Shown here piece by piece: positions 56,007 to 64,000 of a stretch of DNA of 64,000 nucleotides. The stretch is from the NCBI GenBank assembly GCA_937922675.1, contig CALAJN010000011.1, positions 124,001 to 188,000 of the forward strand, in the 5' to 3' direction. The stretch's first letter is position 1. The number at the start of each line of letters is the position of its first letter. Below the pieces are notes generated by a model. That model was not told the origin of the DNA and did no database searches. It saw only the letters and a program-made list of their open reading frames with translations. Both the position numbers and the translations under genes were made by a program. This DNA comes from an uncultured Granulosicoccaceae bacterium (GTDB lineage Bacteria; Pseudomonadota; Gammaproteobacteria; Granulosicoccales; Granulosicoccaceae).

Positions 56007-56858
56007 ATGAGTACAAGCGTTCGTCCCTACGACCCTGATGCCAAGCAACCGATCGTCTGGCGCGGCTGGTTGTTGTATCTGTTGCCCTTGCCACTGCTGC
56101 CAGCGACGTTTCTGGCGCTTGCGAGCGGCAACGTGGGCGCAGCCTTGGCGCGAGCTGCCGGCTTTGTGTTGATCATGGGAGCCGCGAGCTTCATCAGAAA
56201 AGGCATCAAGATCGACAACGAGGCCGTGCGTCGCAACTTGCGTCGTCGTGCCAGCACCGTTCGTTATCGCTTTGTTGGGGCCATCATGGCCTCAGTCGGG
56301 ACTTTTCTGGTCGCCTGGATTGGCATTGTTGGTAGTCACGGTCTGATCTCGTCAATCCTGTTTGCGCTCGCCGTGCTTGGCGGCTGCTATTTGTATTACG
56401 ACTTTGATGACCCTGCGCGCCTGCCTGGCGTCGCTGGTGTGGGTATCACCAACGAAGAGTTGATTGAGCTACTCGACGAGGCCGAAGGACGAATACAACG
56501 GATAGAAGCGGATGCACGGCGCATCAATAACACTGAATTTCGTGACCGTCTGCGCCGTATCGCCGTTGAGGCACGCGAGATCCTGCGCACCATTGAGCAA
56601 GATCCAGTTGACGCTCGCCGAGCGCGCAAGTTTCTAAAGGTGTACCTGGATGGTGCACAGCAAGTGACAGAGGGTTATGCGCGCGCTCACCGCGGAGAAA
56701 AGGACCCTGCACTGGAAGACAACTTTCGTCGTGTGCTCGGCACTATCGAGACAGTTATCGGTGAGCAGCAGAAAAAGCTTGCCGAGAATAATTCCACTGA
56801 TCTTGACGTGAAGATCGAGGTGCTACAGATGCAGTTGGAACAGGAGGGCGTGGTATGA
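56007..56858 (+). CDS. XpaC-like protein (5-bromo-4-chloroindolyl phosphate hydrolysis family)
   Basis: Membrane protein of 283 residues. Hydrophobic segments near 20-40 and 45-60 are followed by a basic loop (VRRNLRRRASTVRYR) and two further helices (about 90-105 and 110-130). The C-terminal half (about 145-280) is a soluble helical domain: ELIELLDEAEGRIQRIEADA, AREILRTIEQDP, ARKFLKVYLDGAQQV, typical of the XpaC family (Halogen_Hydrol). The name comes from an old screen; no hydrolase chemistry is proven. Such genes sit next to telA in many bacteria, for example xpaC-yaaN in Bacillus subtilis, as here. A good GGAGA ribosome site precedes ATG 56007. Confidence 0.85.
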   Translation: MSTSVRPYDPDAKQPIVWRGWLLYLLPLPLLPATFLALASGNVGAALARAAGFVLIMGAASFIRKGIKIDNEAVRRNLRRRASTVRYRFVGAIMASVGTFLVAWIGIVGSHGLISSILFALAVLGGCYLYYDFDDPARLPGVAGVGITNEELIELLDEAEGRIQRIEADARRINNTEFRDRLRRIAVEAREILRTIEQDPVDARRARKFLKVYLDGAQQVTEGYARAHRGEKDPALEDNFRRVLGTIETVIGEQQKKLAENNSTDLDVKIEVLQMQLEQEGVV

Positions 56859-56886
56859 CCGGGAACAGGGGAGATTCTCAGCGATC

Positions 56887-57165
56887 ATGAGATTGATTGG
56901 TCCCTGGCTGTTCGTCCTTGTGGGTCTGGCTATCGGTCTTGCGACGACTCGTGCTTTTGGCAGCAACCCCTTGCGATTCCTGCCTAATGCGGTGATGGGT
57001 GTTGTGGGCTCGTTCTTCGGCCTGTTCGTGCGTGATGTATTCGATGTGACCTGGGGTGGCAAGCTGGGTGGTGCATTCGTTGCGGCTGTTGTTGGTGCAC
57101 TGGTGCTGACCGTGATCGGAAACCTCGCCTATAACGCTCTGTTGCTCAAGCGGGACCCTGATTGA
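56887..57165 (+). CDS. GlsB/YeaQ/YmgE-like small membrane protein
   Basis: Product of 92 residues with three hydrophobic helices (WLFVLVGLAIGLATTRAF, FLPNAVMGVVGSFFGLFV, GGAFVAAVVGALVLTVIGNL). The Gly-rich pattern with an N-terminal GLxxG-type helix and GGxxGA in the third matches the YeaQ/transglycosylase-associated family, which is linked to general stress. It lies 28 bases after the XpaC-like gene and is probably in the same transcript. A run of seven T (57187-57193) follows and may mark an attenuator before telA. Confidence 0.75.
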   Translation: MRLIGPWLFVLVGLAIGLATTRAFGSNPLRFLPNAVMGVVGSFFGLFVRDVFDVTWGGKLGGAFVAAVVGALVLTVIGNLAYNALLLKRDPD

Positions 57166-57294
57166 CCCTGGTGGCTGGGCGGTACCTTTTTTTGTGACGT
57201 TTTGTTGACAAGGCCGATTCTGGCCGAGTTGACCGGGACGTGAGAGCCGCATTGCAGTATGGTTGGAGGTTGATTTCGCGAAGGAGAACGAGCC

Positions 57295-58509
57295 ATGTCA
57301 ACCCCTAGCGCCTCCGTGCAGGACAGAACCCAGGTAGACCTTGCCACGGCCAATGCCGATCTGATCTCCGGGAGCGAGCTGCTACTCCCTGAAGTCGCCA
57401 ACGAAATGGTCCCCTATGAGCGAGTGGATCCTGAGGAGCGGGCGCGTATTGACGGGTTGATGCAGGAGATCAATCTCTCGGACTCCAACTCGATCATCTT
57501 TTTTGGCAGCAAGGCTCAGCAGGAGCTGACCACCATCTCCGACAGCATGCTCGAGGGTGTACGCAACAAGGATCTGGGCTCTGCTGGCAACTCGCTCAAT
57601 GACATGGTCACGGTGCTGCGAGGTTTTGAAGTTGCTGACTACGATCCGCGCGCCAAACCGAATATCTTTGTGCGTTTGTGGCGCAAGTTGTTTGGTGGCA
57701 TTACTCCGGTCGCCAAGTTCATACAACAGTACGAAGGCGTGCGCAAGCAGGTCGATGTAGTAACCGATGATCTTGAAGGGCACAAGACGCAACTGCTGCG
57801 TGACATCAAATCGCTCGACAAGTTGTATGCCGCCAACCTCGACTATTTCCACGACCTTGAGGTCTACATCCTCGCTGGCGAACAAAAACTTCAGATCATT
57901 GATCGGGACATCATCCCGGCTGCCGAAGCAGAGGCTGCCAATTCCGATGATGTGCTCAAGGCGCAGGAGCTGCGCGACGTGCGTTCCGGTCGCGATGATC
58001 TCGAGCGTCGGGTGCATGATCTCAAACTCACGCGTCAGGTTGCCATGCAGGGTTTGCCGAGCATCCGCCTGATTCAGGAAAACGACAAGGGCCTGGTCAA
58101 CAAGATCAATTCAACCCTGGTCAACACCGTACCCTTGTGGCGCCAACAGCTGGCCCAGGCGGTCACGATTTTTCGATCTGCTGAGGCTGCCAAGAGTGTG
58201 CAGCGCGCATCAGACTTGACCAATGATCTTCTGGAAAAGAACGCAGAGAACCTGAAGACAGCCAACCGCACGGTACGCGAGGAGCTCGAGCGCGGCGTGT
58301 TTGATGTCAATGCGGTTCGTCGTGCCAACGAAAACCTGATTGCGACTGTCGAGGAATCACTGCAGATCGCTGATGAAGGCAAGCGCCGTCGCGCAGACGC
58401 CGAGAAGCAACTCGTCGAGATGGAAGAGGAGCTGAAGCAAACCCTGAAATCTGCTGCTGCCAGTGCATCAAATGTTGCCTCTGGCACCACCGCTGGCGTT
58501 CGAGGCTAA
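57295..58509 (+). CDS. telA: Toxic anion resistance protein TelA family
   Basis: Soluble, largely helical protein of 404 residues. Typical blocks are IIFFGSKAQQELTTISDSML, LFGGITPVAKFIQQYEGV, LRDIKSLDKLYAANLDYFHD and AGEQKL, then MQGLPSIRLIQENDKGLV and the C-terminal coiled coil (EKNAENLKTANRTVREELER). Named from tellurite resistance on RK2 (KlaA/TelA); the wider family appears in envelope-stress operons with XpaC, SPFH and PspA-type partners. A strong ribosome site (AAGGAG, 57281-57286) and a 129-base leader precede ATG 57295, so it may have its own promoter; a TTGACA lies at 57205-57210. The SPFH gene follows after four bases. Confidence 0.92.
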   Translation: MSTPSASVQDRTQVDLATANADLISGSELLLPEVANEMVPYERVDPEERARIDGLMQEINLSDSNSIIFFGSKAQQELTTISDSMLEGVRNKDLGSAGNSLNDMVTVLRGFEVADYDPRAKPNIFVRLWRKLFGGITPVAKFIQQYEGVRKQVDVVTDDLEGHKTQLLRDIKSLDKLYAANLDYFHDLEVYILAGEQKLQIIDRDIIPAAEAEAANSDDVLKAQELRDVRSGRDDLERRVHDLKLTRQVAMQGLPSIRLIQENDKGLVNKINSTLVNTVPLWRQQLAQAVTIFRSAEAAKSVQRASDLTNDLLEKNAENLKTANRTVREELERGVFDVNAVRRANENLIATVEESLQIADEGKRRRADAEKQLVEMEEELKQTLKSAAASASNVASGTTAGVRG

Positions 58510-58513
58510 ACCG

Positions 58514-59626
58514 ATGGGACTTCTGGACAAGCTGTTTGGTGAATTTGTAGACATCATCGAGTGGACTGATGATTCGTCCAACACAATGGTGTACCGCTTT
58601 GAACGTTACGGTAACGAGATCAAGTACGGCGCCAAGTTGATCGTTCGGGAGTCGCAGTATGCGGTGTTTGTCAACGAGGGGCAGGTGGCGGATGTGCTTG
58701 GTCCGGGAACATGGGAGCTTGAGACCAAGAACCTGCCGCTGCTGACAACGCTCAAGAGCTGGCAGCACGGGTACAGCAGCCCGTTCAAGTCAGAGGTCTA
58801 TTTTTGTAATGCGCGCCGCTTTACCGATCTCAAATGGGGCACCAAGCAGCCCCTGATGTTACGTGACGCCGAGTTCGGTGGTCTGCGCCTGCGTGCCTTT
58901 GGTACTTACGGTGTGCGTATAACTGACCCACTGACGTTTATTCGCGAGATCGTAGGCACAGAAGGCGTGTTCACGACAGAAGAGATCTCCGATCAGCTGC
59001 GCAATCTGATCACCTCGCGGTTTGCGACGATCATCGGATCAGCCAATATCCCGATCCTCGATGTGGCAGCTAATCAGGATCAGCTGGGTGAATTTCTGAC
59101 CAAGCGTATCGCCCCCGAGTTCGGTGAGTATGGTCTTGAATTGACCAAGCTCCTGGTGGAGAACATCTCTCTGCCGCCAGCGGTCTCTGAAGCGCTCGAT
59201 AAGAGAACCTCGATGGGCATGACCGGCAACCTTGATGCGTATTTGAAGTATCAGGCAGGTGAAGGCCTGGCGCAGGGTGGTGGTGCCGGCGATGTAGTCG
59301 GCATGGGGGTCGGACTTGCAGTTGGTCGGACTATGGCCGAAGGGGTAGGGCAAGCAACTATTGCCGGCGGTGGCGCTGGCTTGCCACCACCGCTGAAGAA
59401 CGCGCCCAGGTTTCATGTTGCACTGGCTGGTACAGCCGATGGCCCGCACACGCTGGAGACATTGAGCAGCATGGTCGATGCAGGCAAACTCACGCGGGAA
59501 ACGCTTGTGTGGACGCCAGAGCTGACTGACTGGACGGCAGCCGCACAGGTGCCCGGCGTGGCCGCCCTGTTCGGTGAGCGTGCGGCTACACCGCCGCCAC
59601 TGCCATCGCCCACCACCTCTGGCTGA
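58514..59626 (+). CDS. SPFH-domain protein with C-terminal GYF_2 domain (YdjI-like)
   Basis: Product of 370 residues. The N-terminus GLLDKLFGEFVDIIEW and the following MVYRFERYGNEIKYGAKLIV are those of the YdjI/virion-core-like SPFH family; the SPFH core runs to about 240 (FTTEEISDQLRNLITSRFA, LDVAANQDQLGEFL). A Gly/Ala-rich stretch (about 255-300) leads to a GYF_2 domain (about 307-365: FHVALAGTADGPHTLETLSS, ETLVWTPELTDW), which binds partner peptides. No membrane helix is seen. It begins four bases after telA and precedes the zinc-ribbon gene. SPFH proteins mark membrane microdomains, so it may scaffold the TelA system. Confidence 0.88.
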   Translation: MGLLDKLFGEFVDIIEWTDDSSNTMVYRFERYGNEIKYGAKLIVRESQYAVFVNEGQVADVLGPGTWELETKNLPLLTTLKSWQHGYSSPFKSEVYFCNARRFTDLKWGTKQPLMLRDAEFGGLRLRAFGTYGVRITDPLTFIREIVGTEGVFTTEEISDQLRNLITSRFATIIGSANIPILDVAANQDQLGEFLTKRIAPEFGEYGLELTKLLVENISLPPAVSEALDKRTSMGMTGNLDAYLKYQAGEGLAQGGGAGDVVGMGVGLAVGRTMAEGVGQATIAGGGAGLPPPLKNAPRFHVALAGTADGPHTLETLSSMVDAGKLTRETLVWTPELTDWTAAAQVPGVAALFGERAATPPPLPSPTTSG

Positions 59627-59667
59627 ACAGTTTTGAGTAAGCCAACACATCGATTCCCTGTATTGAT

Positions 59668-61011
59668 GTGAGCAACAGTGACAAGCGTGACGCGGGTGAC
59701 CTCAAGGAGCGTCTGGTTGCCATGGAAGAGGCTGCGCGTCGCGGTGAGGCCTACCAGTGGGATACGCAGGTTGCAGAGCGTGTTGGCGAGGCGCGCACGC
59801 GAAGCCTGACCGAGACACGTTTTCCCTGTGGGCAGTGTGGGGCGTCTCTGCACTACGCGATAGGAACCGACTCACTGTCATGTCGGTACTGCGGGCATCT
59901 CAACCAGATCGAGCAAGGGCACGAGCCACTGGTCGAGCTTGACTTGCATACAGCACTTGCGGAGCTGGAGCAAGCCGAGAGGCGCTCACCCGAGTCGCAG
60001 ATAATATCGTGCCCGAACTGTGCGGCGAGTTTTGCCCTGGATGCCCATATCCACGCTGGTGAGTGTCCGTTCTGCGGCACGGGGGTCGTCACCGAGACCG
60101 CAGACAGCAAGCCGATCAAGCCCAGGGGTTTGTTGCCTTTTGCCATCACTGCCGAGCAGGCGCGCGAGTTTTACAAGAGTTGGCTCAAGTCACTGTGGTT
60201 TGCACCGAACGCGCTCAAGGAATTCGCCCGTGATGATGCGCAGCTCAATGGCGTATATATCCCGTATTGGACATACGATAGCGACACTGCCACTGCCTAT
60301 CGCGGCCAGCGCGGCGATGTCTACTACGTGACGCAACGCTACAGAACCGTTGTCAATGGGCGCAGCGTATCGCGTACGCGACGCATACCCAAGATCCGTT
60401 GGTCGCCGGCATCAGGCCGAACATCCCGGCACTTTGACGATGTGTTGGTCGGTGCAACGCGCACCTTGCCGAGAAAGATCACCGACTGGCTCGCGCCCTG
60501 GGATCTTGAAAAGCTGGTGCCGTATCGCGAGGATTACTTGAGTGGATTCTCCAGTGAGGTGTACCAGGTTGATCTGGATGAGGGTTTCAATCATGCGCAA
60601 GCGATCATGGACAAGGTCATACGTGGCGATGTGAGGCGATCGATCGGTGGGGACCAGCAGCGCATACATTCGCTGCGAACACAACACAGCGACACCACCT
60701 TCAAACATGTCTTGTTGCCGGTGTGGAGCGCAGGCTTTACCTTCCGCGACAAGAGCTACCGATTTGTTGTCAATGGGCGCAGTGGCAAGGTACGCGGTGA
60801 GCGGCCCTGGAGTAGGGTCAAGATTGCACTAGCGGTGTTGGCGGCGCTGGCTGTGGCGCTGCCGCTGTTGTTTTTTGTCGCGGCCTCGCAGAGTGGCAGT
60901 ATGAGCGCGGGCAGGACGCTTGAATTCGACTTCAATCTGCCTCGTTACGAAGTGTTTGACTGGAGCGGTGAACCGTCACCGTCAAACTGGCCCCAAGGAA
61001 GTAACTGGTAG
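59668..61011 (+). CDS. Double zinc-ribbon, single-helix membrane protein (YdjG-like)
   Basis: Product of 447 residues. Two zinc ribbons lie in the N-terminal third: CGQC with CRYC, and CPNC with CPFC. A beta-rich middle follows (VYIPYWTYDSDTATAYRGQR, ISGF-like LSGFSSEVYQVDL, HVLLPVWSAGFTFRDKSYRF), then a hydrophobic helix near the C-terminus (IALAVLAALAVALPLLFFVA) and a periplasmic tail of about 40 residues. Databases often call such proteins 'primosomal protein N-prime', which is misleading since no helicase motif exists. YdjG of Bacillus subtilis has this layout and sits with YdjI. The start is GTG 59668, 41 bases after the SPFH gene. Confidence 0.85.
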   Translation: MSNSDKRDAGDLKERLVAMEEAARRGEAYQWDTQVAERVGEARTRSLTETRFPCGQCGASLHYAIGTDSLSCRYCGHLNQIEQGHEPLVELDLHTALAELEQAERRSPESQIISCPNCAASFALDAHIHAGECPFCGTGVVTETADSKPIKPRGLLPFAITAEQAREFYKSWLKSLWFAPNALKEFARDDAQLNGVYIPYWTYDSDTATAYRGQRGDVYYVTQRYRTVVNGRSVSRTRRIPKIRWSPASGRTSRHFDDVLVGATRTLPRKITDWLAPWDLEKLVPYREDYLSGFSSEVYQVDLDEGFNHAQAIMDKVIRGDVRRSIGGDQQRIHSLRTQHSDTTFKHVLLPVWSAGFTFRDKSYRFVVNGRSGKVRGERPWSRVKIALAVLAALAVALPLLFFVAASQSGSMSAGRTLEFDFNLPRYEVFDWSGEPSPSNWPQGSNW

Positions 61012-61118
61012 CGACAGCCGCCGTGGGTTGTGCAGCTATCCCACTAGGCAGGCTCCTGTTTGTTTCGTAAGATCAACCGCCCTGTAGGCCGGCATGGCCG
61101 TGCATCCAACCTGGTTCG

Positions 61119-61673
61119 GTGAATATGCTCCTCGATACGCCCGCAGTTGATCTTGGTTGGAAAGCTCCCGACTTTACCTTGCCCGATCTGGACGGTTCAC
61201 CGGTCTCGTTCGGCGAGAGCCTCGGTGCCAAGGGGGCGGCTGTGATTTTCATGTGTAATCACTGTCCGTACGTCAAGGCGATCATGACGCGACTGGTTGA
61301 AGATGCGAAGGTGCTGATGCAAGAAGGGTTTGGTGTTCTTGCGGTGATGTCCAACGACTATCAGTCAGTGCCGGCTGACAATCCCGCGGCCATGCGTGCC
61401 TTTGCTGAGCAGTATGGAATGCGTTTTCCCTACCTGCTCGATGAGGATCAGTCAGTTGCTCGTGCGTTCGGTGCGGTTTGTACGCCTGATATCTTCGGTT
61501 TTAACAGTGATGGTGAACTGCATTATCGGGGTCGCTTTGATTCTGCGGGTATGGGGCCTGCCGCCGGGCGTACTGCGGATTTGCAAGAGGCTATGCGGCA
61601 GATCGGGCGTACGGGCAAGGGGCCTGTTGAGCAGGTCGCGAGTGCGGGCTGTTCGATCAAGTGGCGCGTGTGA
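61119..61673 (+). CDS. Thioredoxin-fold protein (AhpC/TSA-like, CxxC)
   Basis: Soluble redox protein of 184 residues. The fold is seen in APDFTLPDLDGSPVSFG, the active site in FMCNHCPYVKAIM (CNHC), then VMSNDYQSVPADN and the family pattern ARAFGAVCTPDIFGF with the cis-Pro. This group is annotated as thioredoxin-family or peroxiredoxin-like and usually occurs without a partner. No signal peptide is present. The first start is GTG 61119; ATG 61125 is two codons in. It is separated from the zinc-ribbon gene by 107 bases. Confidence 0.9.
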   Translation: MNMLLDTPAVDLGWKAPDFTLPDLDGSPVSFGESLGAKGAAVIFMCNHCPYVKAIMTRLVEDAKVLMQEGFGVLAVMSNDYQSVPADNPAAMRAFAEQYGMRFPYLLDEDQSVARAFGAVCTPDIFGFNSDGELHYRGRFDSAGMGPAAGRTADLQEAMRQIGRTGKGPVEQVASAGCSIKWRV

Positions 61674-61790
61674 TGGCGCATTTTGCGTCAATATTCAGTC
61701 GGGTTTGTTTGTCGCCAGACGTGCATCCGTTGCGCGAAGCCTGCCGTAGAGGTAGAGGTAGGAAAACTCCACACAGCTGATACATACTTT

Positions 61791-62207
61791 ATGAAAATAT
61801 CATTCACCGCTCTCGCTGCCCTCACTTTGGCTTCTTCTGTCGCCTTGGCTGCCGGGCATTCGGCAACGCCAATGGTCGAGGCGGCTGACCAGAGCGTCGC
61901 CAATGGGGTCGTTAGCGCCAGCAAGGTCTCTGCTGCCGAAAATGGCTGGTTGGTCGTACACCGTACTGACGCCAGCAACAAGCCCGGCCCCGTCGTTGCC
62001 TATGCGCCGCTGCGTCACGGTGACAACTATGACGTCGCTGCCATACTGCAAGAGCCGATTGCCTCGGGCGAGCGATTGATGTTGATGGTGCACGCAGAGG
62101 TCGGTGGCACCGCAACGGGCGTTTTCGAATACACATTGGGTGCAAAAGAAGACGGGCCGATCCGTGTTGACGGTGAATTGGTCATGACGGTCATCACGGC
62201 CAAGTAA
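61791..62207 (+). CDS. Small periplasmic DUF7282-like protein
   Basis: Exported product of 138 residues from ATG 61791: a signal peptide (SFTALAALTLASSVALAAG), then DQSVANGVVSASKVSAAENG, WLVVHRTDASNKPG, a beta-rich VVAYAPLRHGDN, and LMLMVHAEVGG leading to FEYTLGAKEDGP. This pattern is that of a single DUF7282-type domain, found in exported proteins of unknown role. The frame extends upstream to 61683, but the signal peptide marks ATG 61791. A GC-rich hairpin follows at 62240-62268. Confidence 0.8.
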   Translation: MKISFTALAALTLASSVALAAGHSATPMVEAADQSVANGVVSASKVSAAENGWLVVHRTDASNKPGPVVAYAPLRHGDNYDVAAILQEPIASGERLMLMVHAEVGGTATGVFEYTLGAKEDGPIRVDGELVMTVITAK

Positions 62208-62239
62208 GACACCGCACTCCACAGTTTCACGTTACAGCA

Positions 62240-62268
62240 AGCGCGCACCGGCTCAACAGGTGCGCGCT
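62240..62268 (+). terminator. GC-rich hairpin after the DUF7282-like gene
   Basis: AGCGCGCACC (62240-62249) and GGTGCGCGCT (62259-62268) pair perfectly over ten bases around a nine-base loop, followed by ATTCT. It sits 32 bases after the gene stop and 50 before the next start, so it is a likely terminator despite a short T-tail. Confidence 0.6.
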
Positions 62269-62318
62269 ATTCTGTGAAAATTGACGCATGATGTCCCTCT
62301 GTTTCAGCGGCGACCATC

Positions 62319-63308
62319 ATGTTTCGATTCGGCATCCTGTCTACCGCTCGTATCGGCGAGCAACATGTCCTCCCGGCGATCTCACGGGCCAGCAACTGCG
62401 TGGTGTCGGCGATTGCCTCCCGCGATCTCAAGCGCGCGCAAAAATTTGCTGATCGCTTTGGCGTACCGCTGGCCTTCGGCTCTTACGAGCAGATGCTTGC
62501 CTCGGACGAGATCGACGGCGTGTACATACCCCTGCCGACTTCCCAGCATGTGGAGTGGGCGGTAAAAGCGGCCAAGGCTGGCAAGCACGTGCTTGTCGAA
62601 AAGCCTTTGGCATTGAAGGCGCGTGACATTGCCAGGGTTGTTGCGGCACGCGATGGATCCGGCGTTGTGGTGTCCGAGGCCTTCATGGTGGCCTACCACC
62701 CGCAGTGGTTGAAGGTCAGGGAGCTACTGGCCAAGGGTGCCATCGGCAGCTTGCGCATGGTTGATGCCTCGTTCACCTACTACAACGTCAACCCTGACAA
62801 CATGCGCAACCGTCCGGAGCTCGGTGGCGGCGTGATCCCTGATATCGGGGTGTACCCAACGGTGGCTACCCGGCTGGCAACCGGTCAGGAGCCCACGCGT
62901 GTGCAAGCACATATCGATTGGGATCCAGACTTTGGAACAGATTGCTTTGCGAGCGTACGGGCTGATTTTGTGGATTTCGAGCTGTCCTTTTATCTGTCCA
63001 CTCAGCTCGCCAACCGTCAATCCATCGTATTCCATGGGGACAAAGGCTTCATCGAGCTGACCGCGCCGTTCAATTCCAATCTCTATGAAGGGGATGAGTT
63101 GCGCATTCATGATCGGGGTCATGCCAAGACTCAGGTGCTCCGCTACTCGGGGGTGGATCAGTATCAGCTGCAGGTCGAGGCCTTTGCACGAGTAGCCAGC
63201 GGCGGGCGCGGTGAGTTGTTCTCACTGGAGGAGTCGGTGTTGAATCAGCGAGTCATCGACGCAATCTACAAGGCCGGCAAGAGTGGTCGCTGGGCCGCCG
63301 TACAGTGA
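62319..63308 (+). CDS. Gfo/Idh/MocA family NAD(P)-dependent oxidoreductase
   Basis: Cytoplasmic sugar- or polyol-type oxidoreductase of 329 residues. The Rossmann N-terminus is [20 protein letters not shown], followed by VSAIASRD, then [20 protein letters not shown] and the family motif [10 protein letters not shown] with the catalytic Lys. The C-terminal beta-sheet domain starts with [12 protein letters not shown] and includes [13 protein letters not shown]. The substrate is not predictable. It follows the hairpin at 62240 and seems to stand as its own unit. Confidence 0.92.
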   Translation: MFRFGILSTARIGEQHVLPAISRASNCVVSAIASRDLKRAQKFADRFGVPLAFGSYEQMLASDEIDGVYIPLPTSQHVEWAVKAAKAGKHVLVEKPLALKARDIARVVAARDGSGVVVSEAFMVAYHPQWLKVRELLAKGAIGSLRMVDASFTYYNVNPDNMRNRPELGGGVIPDIGVYPTVATRLATGQEPTRVQAHIDWDPDFGTDCFASVRADFVDFELSFYLSTQLANRQSIVFHGDKGFIELTAPFNSNLYEGDELRIHDRGHAKTQVLRYSGVDQYQLQVEAFARVASGGRGELFSLEESVLNQRVIDAIYKAGKSGRWAAVQ

Positions 63309-63426
63309 TCTTGTGTCAATATTTCGTCCTTGCCTGGCGTATCGGCACGGAGCTTGTAGTCTTTGACCAGAACGGCTGCGTACCGAGAAGGTCAGAGTCG
63401 TTACCATCCAGAGGAGTCCGGGACAG

Positions 63427-64000
63427 ATGAGTTCGAGAGTTGCCCTTTCCATGCGCGTCGTTGATGCATCGTGCCGCTGTCGCACATCGTCTGTTATCGG
63501 GTTGGCGCTCGGCCCGGTGCTTGCTCTCGCTTTGGGCTCCACGACCGCGCTGGCAGAGTCAAGCCATGGAATTTCGGCCTTCGGAGACCTGAAATACCCC
63601 GCTGATTTTGAGCATTTTGAATACGCCAGCCCGGATGCGATCAAGGGAGGCTCTGTCACCTTGTCGTCTCTTGGTACTTTCGACAACCTGAACCCCTTCA
63701 TTCTCAAGGGTGTTTCTGCCGCGGGCGCTGCCGGTGTCTTCGATACTCTGATGAGCACGGCGCTGGATGAGTCCTCGTCAATGTACGGACTTGTTGCCGA
63801 GTCAATAGAAGTCGCCGAAGACGGGCAGTCAGTTGTCTTTCGTCTGCGCCCTGAAGCACGCTTTCACGATGGCCATGCCATCGATGCCGAGGATGTGGTC
63901 TGGACCTTCGACACCTTGATGAACGATGGCCACCCGTTGTACCGAAACTACTACGCCAGTGTTTCCGGAGCCGAAGCCATCGATGAGGGTACGGTGAGGT
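63427..64000 (+). CDS. YejA-like oligopeptide ABC transporter substrate-binding protein (5' part; runs off the window)
   Basis: The first 191 codons of a periplasmic binding protein; the window end cuts it. From ATG 63427 there is a long signal peptide (IGLALGPVLALALGSTTALA) and then HGISAFGDLKYPADFEHFEY, GGSVTLSSLGTFDNLNPFI, LDESSSMYGLVAESIEV, RFHDGHAIDAEDVVWTFDTL and HPLYRNYYASV. This order is typical of YejA, which brings in peptides such as microcin C in E. coli. AGAGGAG upstream is a good ribosome site. YejB, YejE and YejF homologues would be expected just outside the window. Confidence 0.92.
   Translation, partial: MSSRVALSMRVVDASCRCRTSSVIGLALGPVLALALGSTTALAESSHGISAFGDLKYPADFEHFEYASPDAIKGGSVTLSSLGTFDNLNPFILKGVSAAGAAGVFDTLMSTALDESSSMYGLVAESIEVAEDGQSVVFRLRPEARFHDGHAIDAEDVVWTFDTLMNDGHPLYRNYYASVSGAEAIDEGTVR

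Noticed and set aside
59668-61011. Primosomal helicase (PriA-like) reading of the zinc-ribbon protein
   Set aside because: There is no Walker A, DEAH or other helicase motif; only the paired zinc ribbons and one membrane helix are present.
63222-63758. 178-codon open frame on the minus strand at the window end
   Set aside because: It lies antisense to the YejA-like gene and the end of the Gfo/Idh/MocA gene, both of which have clear family motifs.

Overview
This 64 kb window reads as chromosomal DNA of a moderately GC-rich, aerobic, heterotrophic gammaproteobacterium. Evidence for this is a FadB alpha subunit whose three main catalytic residues (E119, E139, H450) fall at exactly the E. coli numbers, an RlmA-type 23S rRNA methyltransferase, RNase T, a Grx4-type monothiol glutaredoxin, a PerM/AI-2E family permease, and tightly overlapping gene pairs. 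The many solute-binding proteins, the CaiB-type CoA-transferase, the sugar-acid dehydratase and the Gfo/Idh/MocA oxidoreductase fit a marine generalist, possibly Chromatiales or Granulosicoccaceae-like; the genus cannot be decided from the sequence alone. No prophage, insertion sequence, integrase or CRISPR array was seen.

Layout. 0-0.7 kb: a tRNA-Thr(TGT) gene with a good promoter, then about 550 bases without a gene that contain a second copy of the tRNA 3' end. 0.7-6.2 kb: fadBA, a histidine phosphatase and an M20 peptidase. 6.2-9.6 kb: an orphan periplasmic binding protein coupled to a membrane GGDEF-EFL protein. 9.8-17.5 kb: a peptide-type ABC importer (binding protein, two permeases, fused ATPase), an aldehyde dehydrogenase, a collapsed SDR pseudogene and a P1-family peptidase, which together look like one uptake and catabolic locus that has lost an enzyme. 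17.5-21.5 kb: a hybrid histidine kinase overlapping a DUF2461 gene, an alpha/beta hydrolase and a small secreted protein. 21.7-28.3 kb: four exported or outer-membrane proteins on one strand (beta-propeller, pentaheme lipoprotein, Wza-like export protein, outer-membrane barrel).

28.3-41.2 kb: arginine genes argD-argF, rlmA, an IlvD/Edd dehydratase, sodA/B-grxD, arfB overlapping rnt, a kinase with a cyclic-nucleotide domain, galE, a CaiB-type transferase, a TerC-like remnant and a BON-domain protein. 41.3-49.1 kb: a divergent small gene, an AddB/AddA-like helicase-nuclease pair and a YcaQ-type DNA glycosylase, a DNA-repair block. 49.1-54.9 kb: a YbbA/YbbP-like ABC system, an AI-2E family permease and a three-gene membrane cluster (DUF3618-like, holin-like, DUF883-like).

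55.0-61.0 kb: the most interesting region. A thiopurine methyltransferase (a family known to methylate Te/Se oxyanions) is followed by a co-directional run of a small one-helix protein, XpaC-like, GlsB/YeaQ-like, TelA, SPFH-GYF2 and a double zinc-ribbon membrane protein. This merges the XpaC-TelA pair with a YdjG/YdjI-like pair and looks like an envelope-stress or oxyanion-response module. 61.1-64 kb: a thioredoxin-fold protein, a small periplasmic protein, a Gfo/Idh/MocA oxidoreductase and the start of a YejA-like binding protein cut by the window end.
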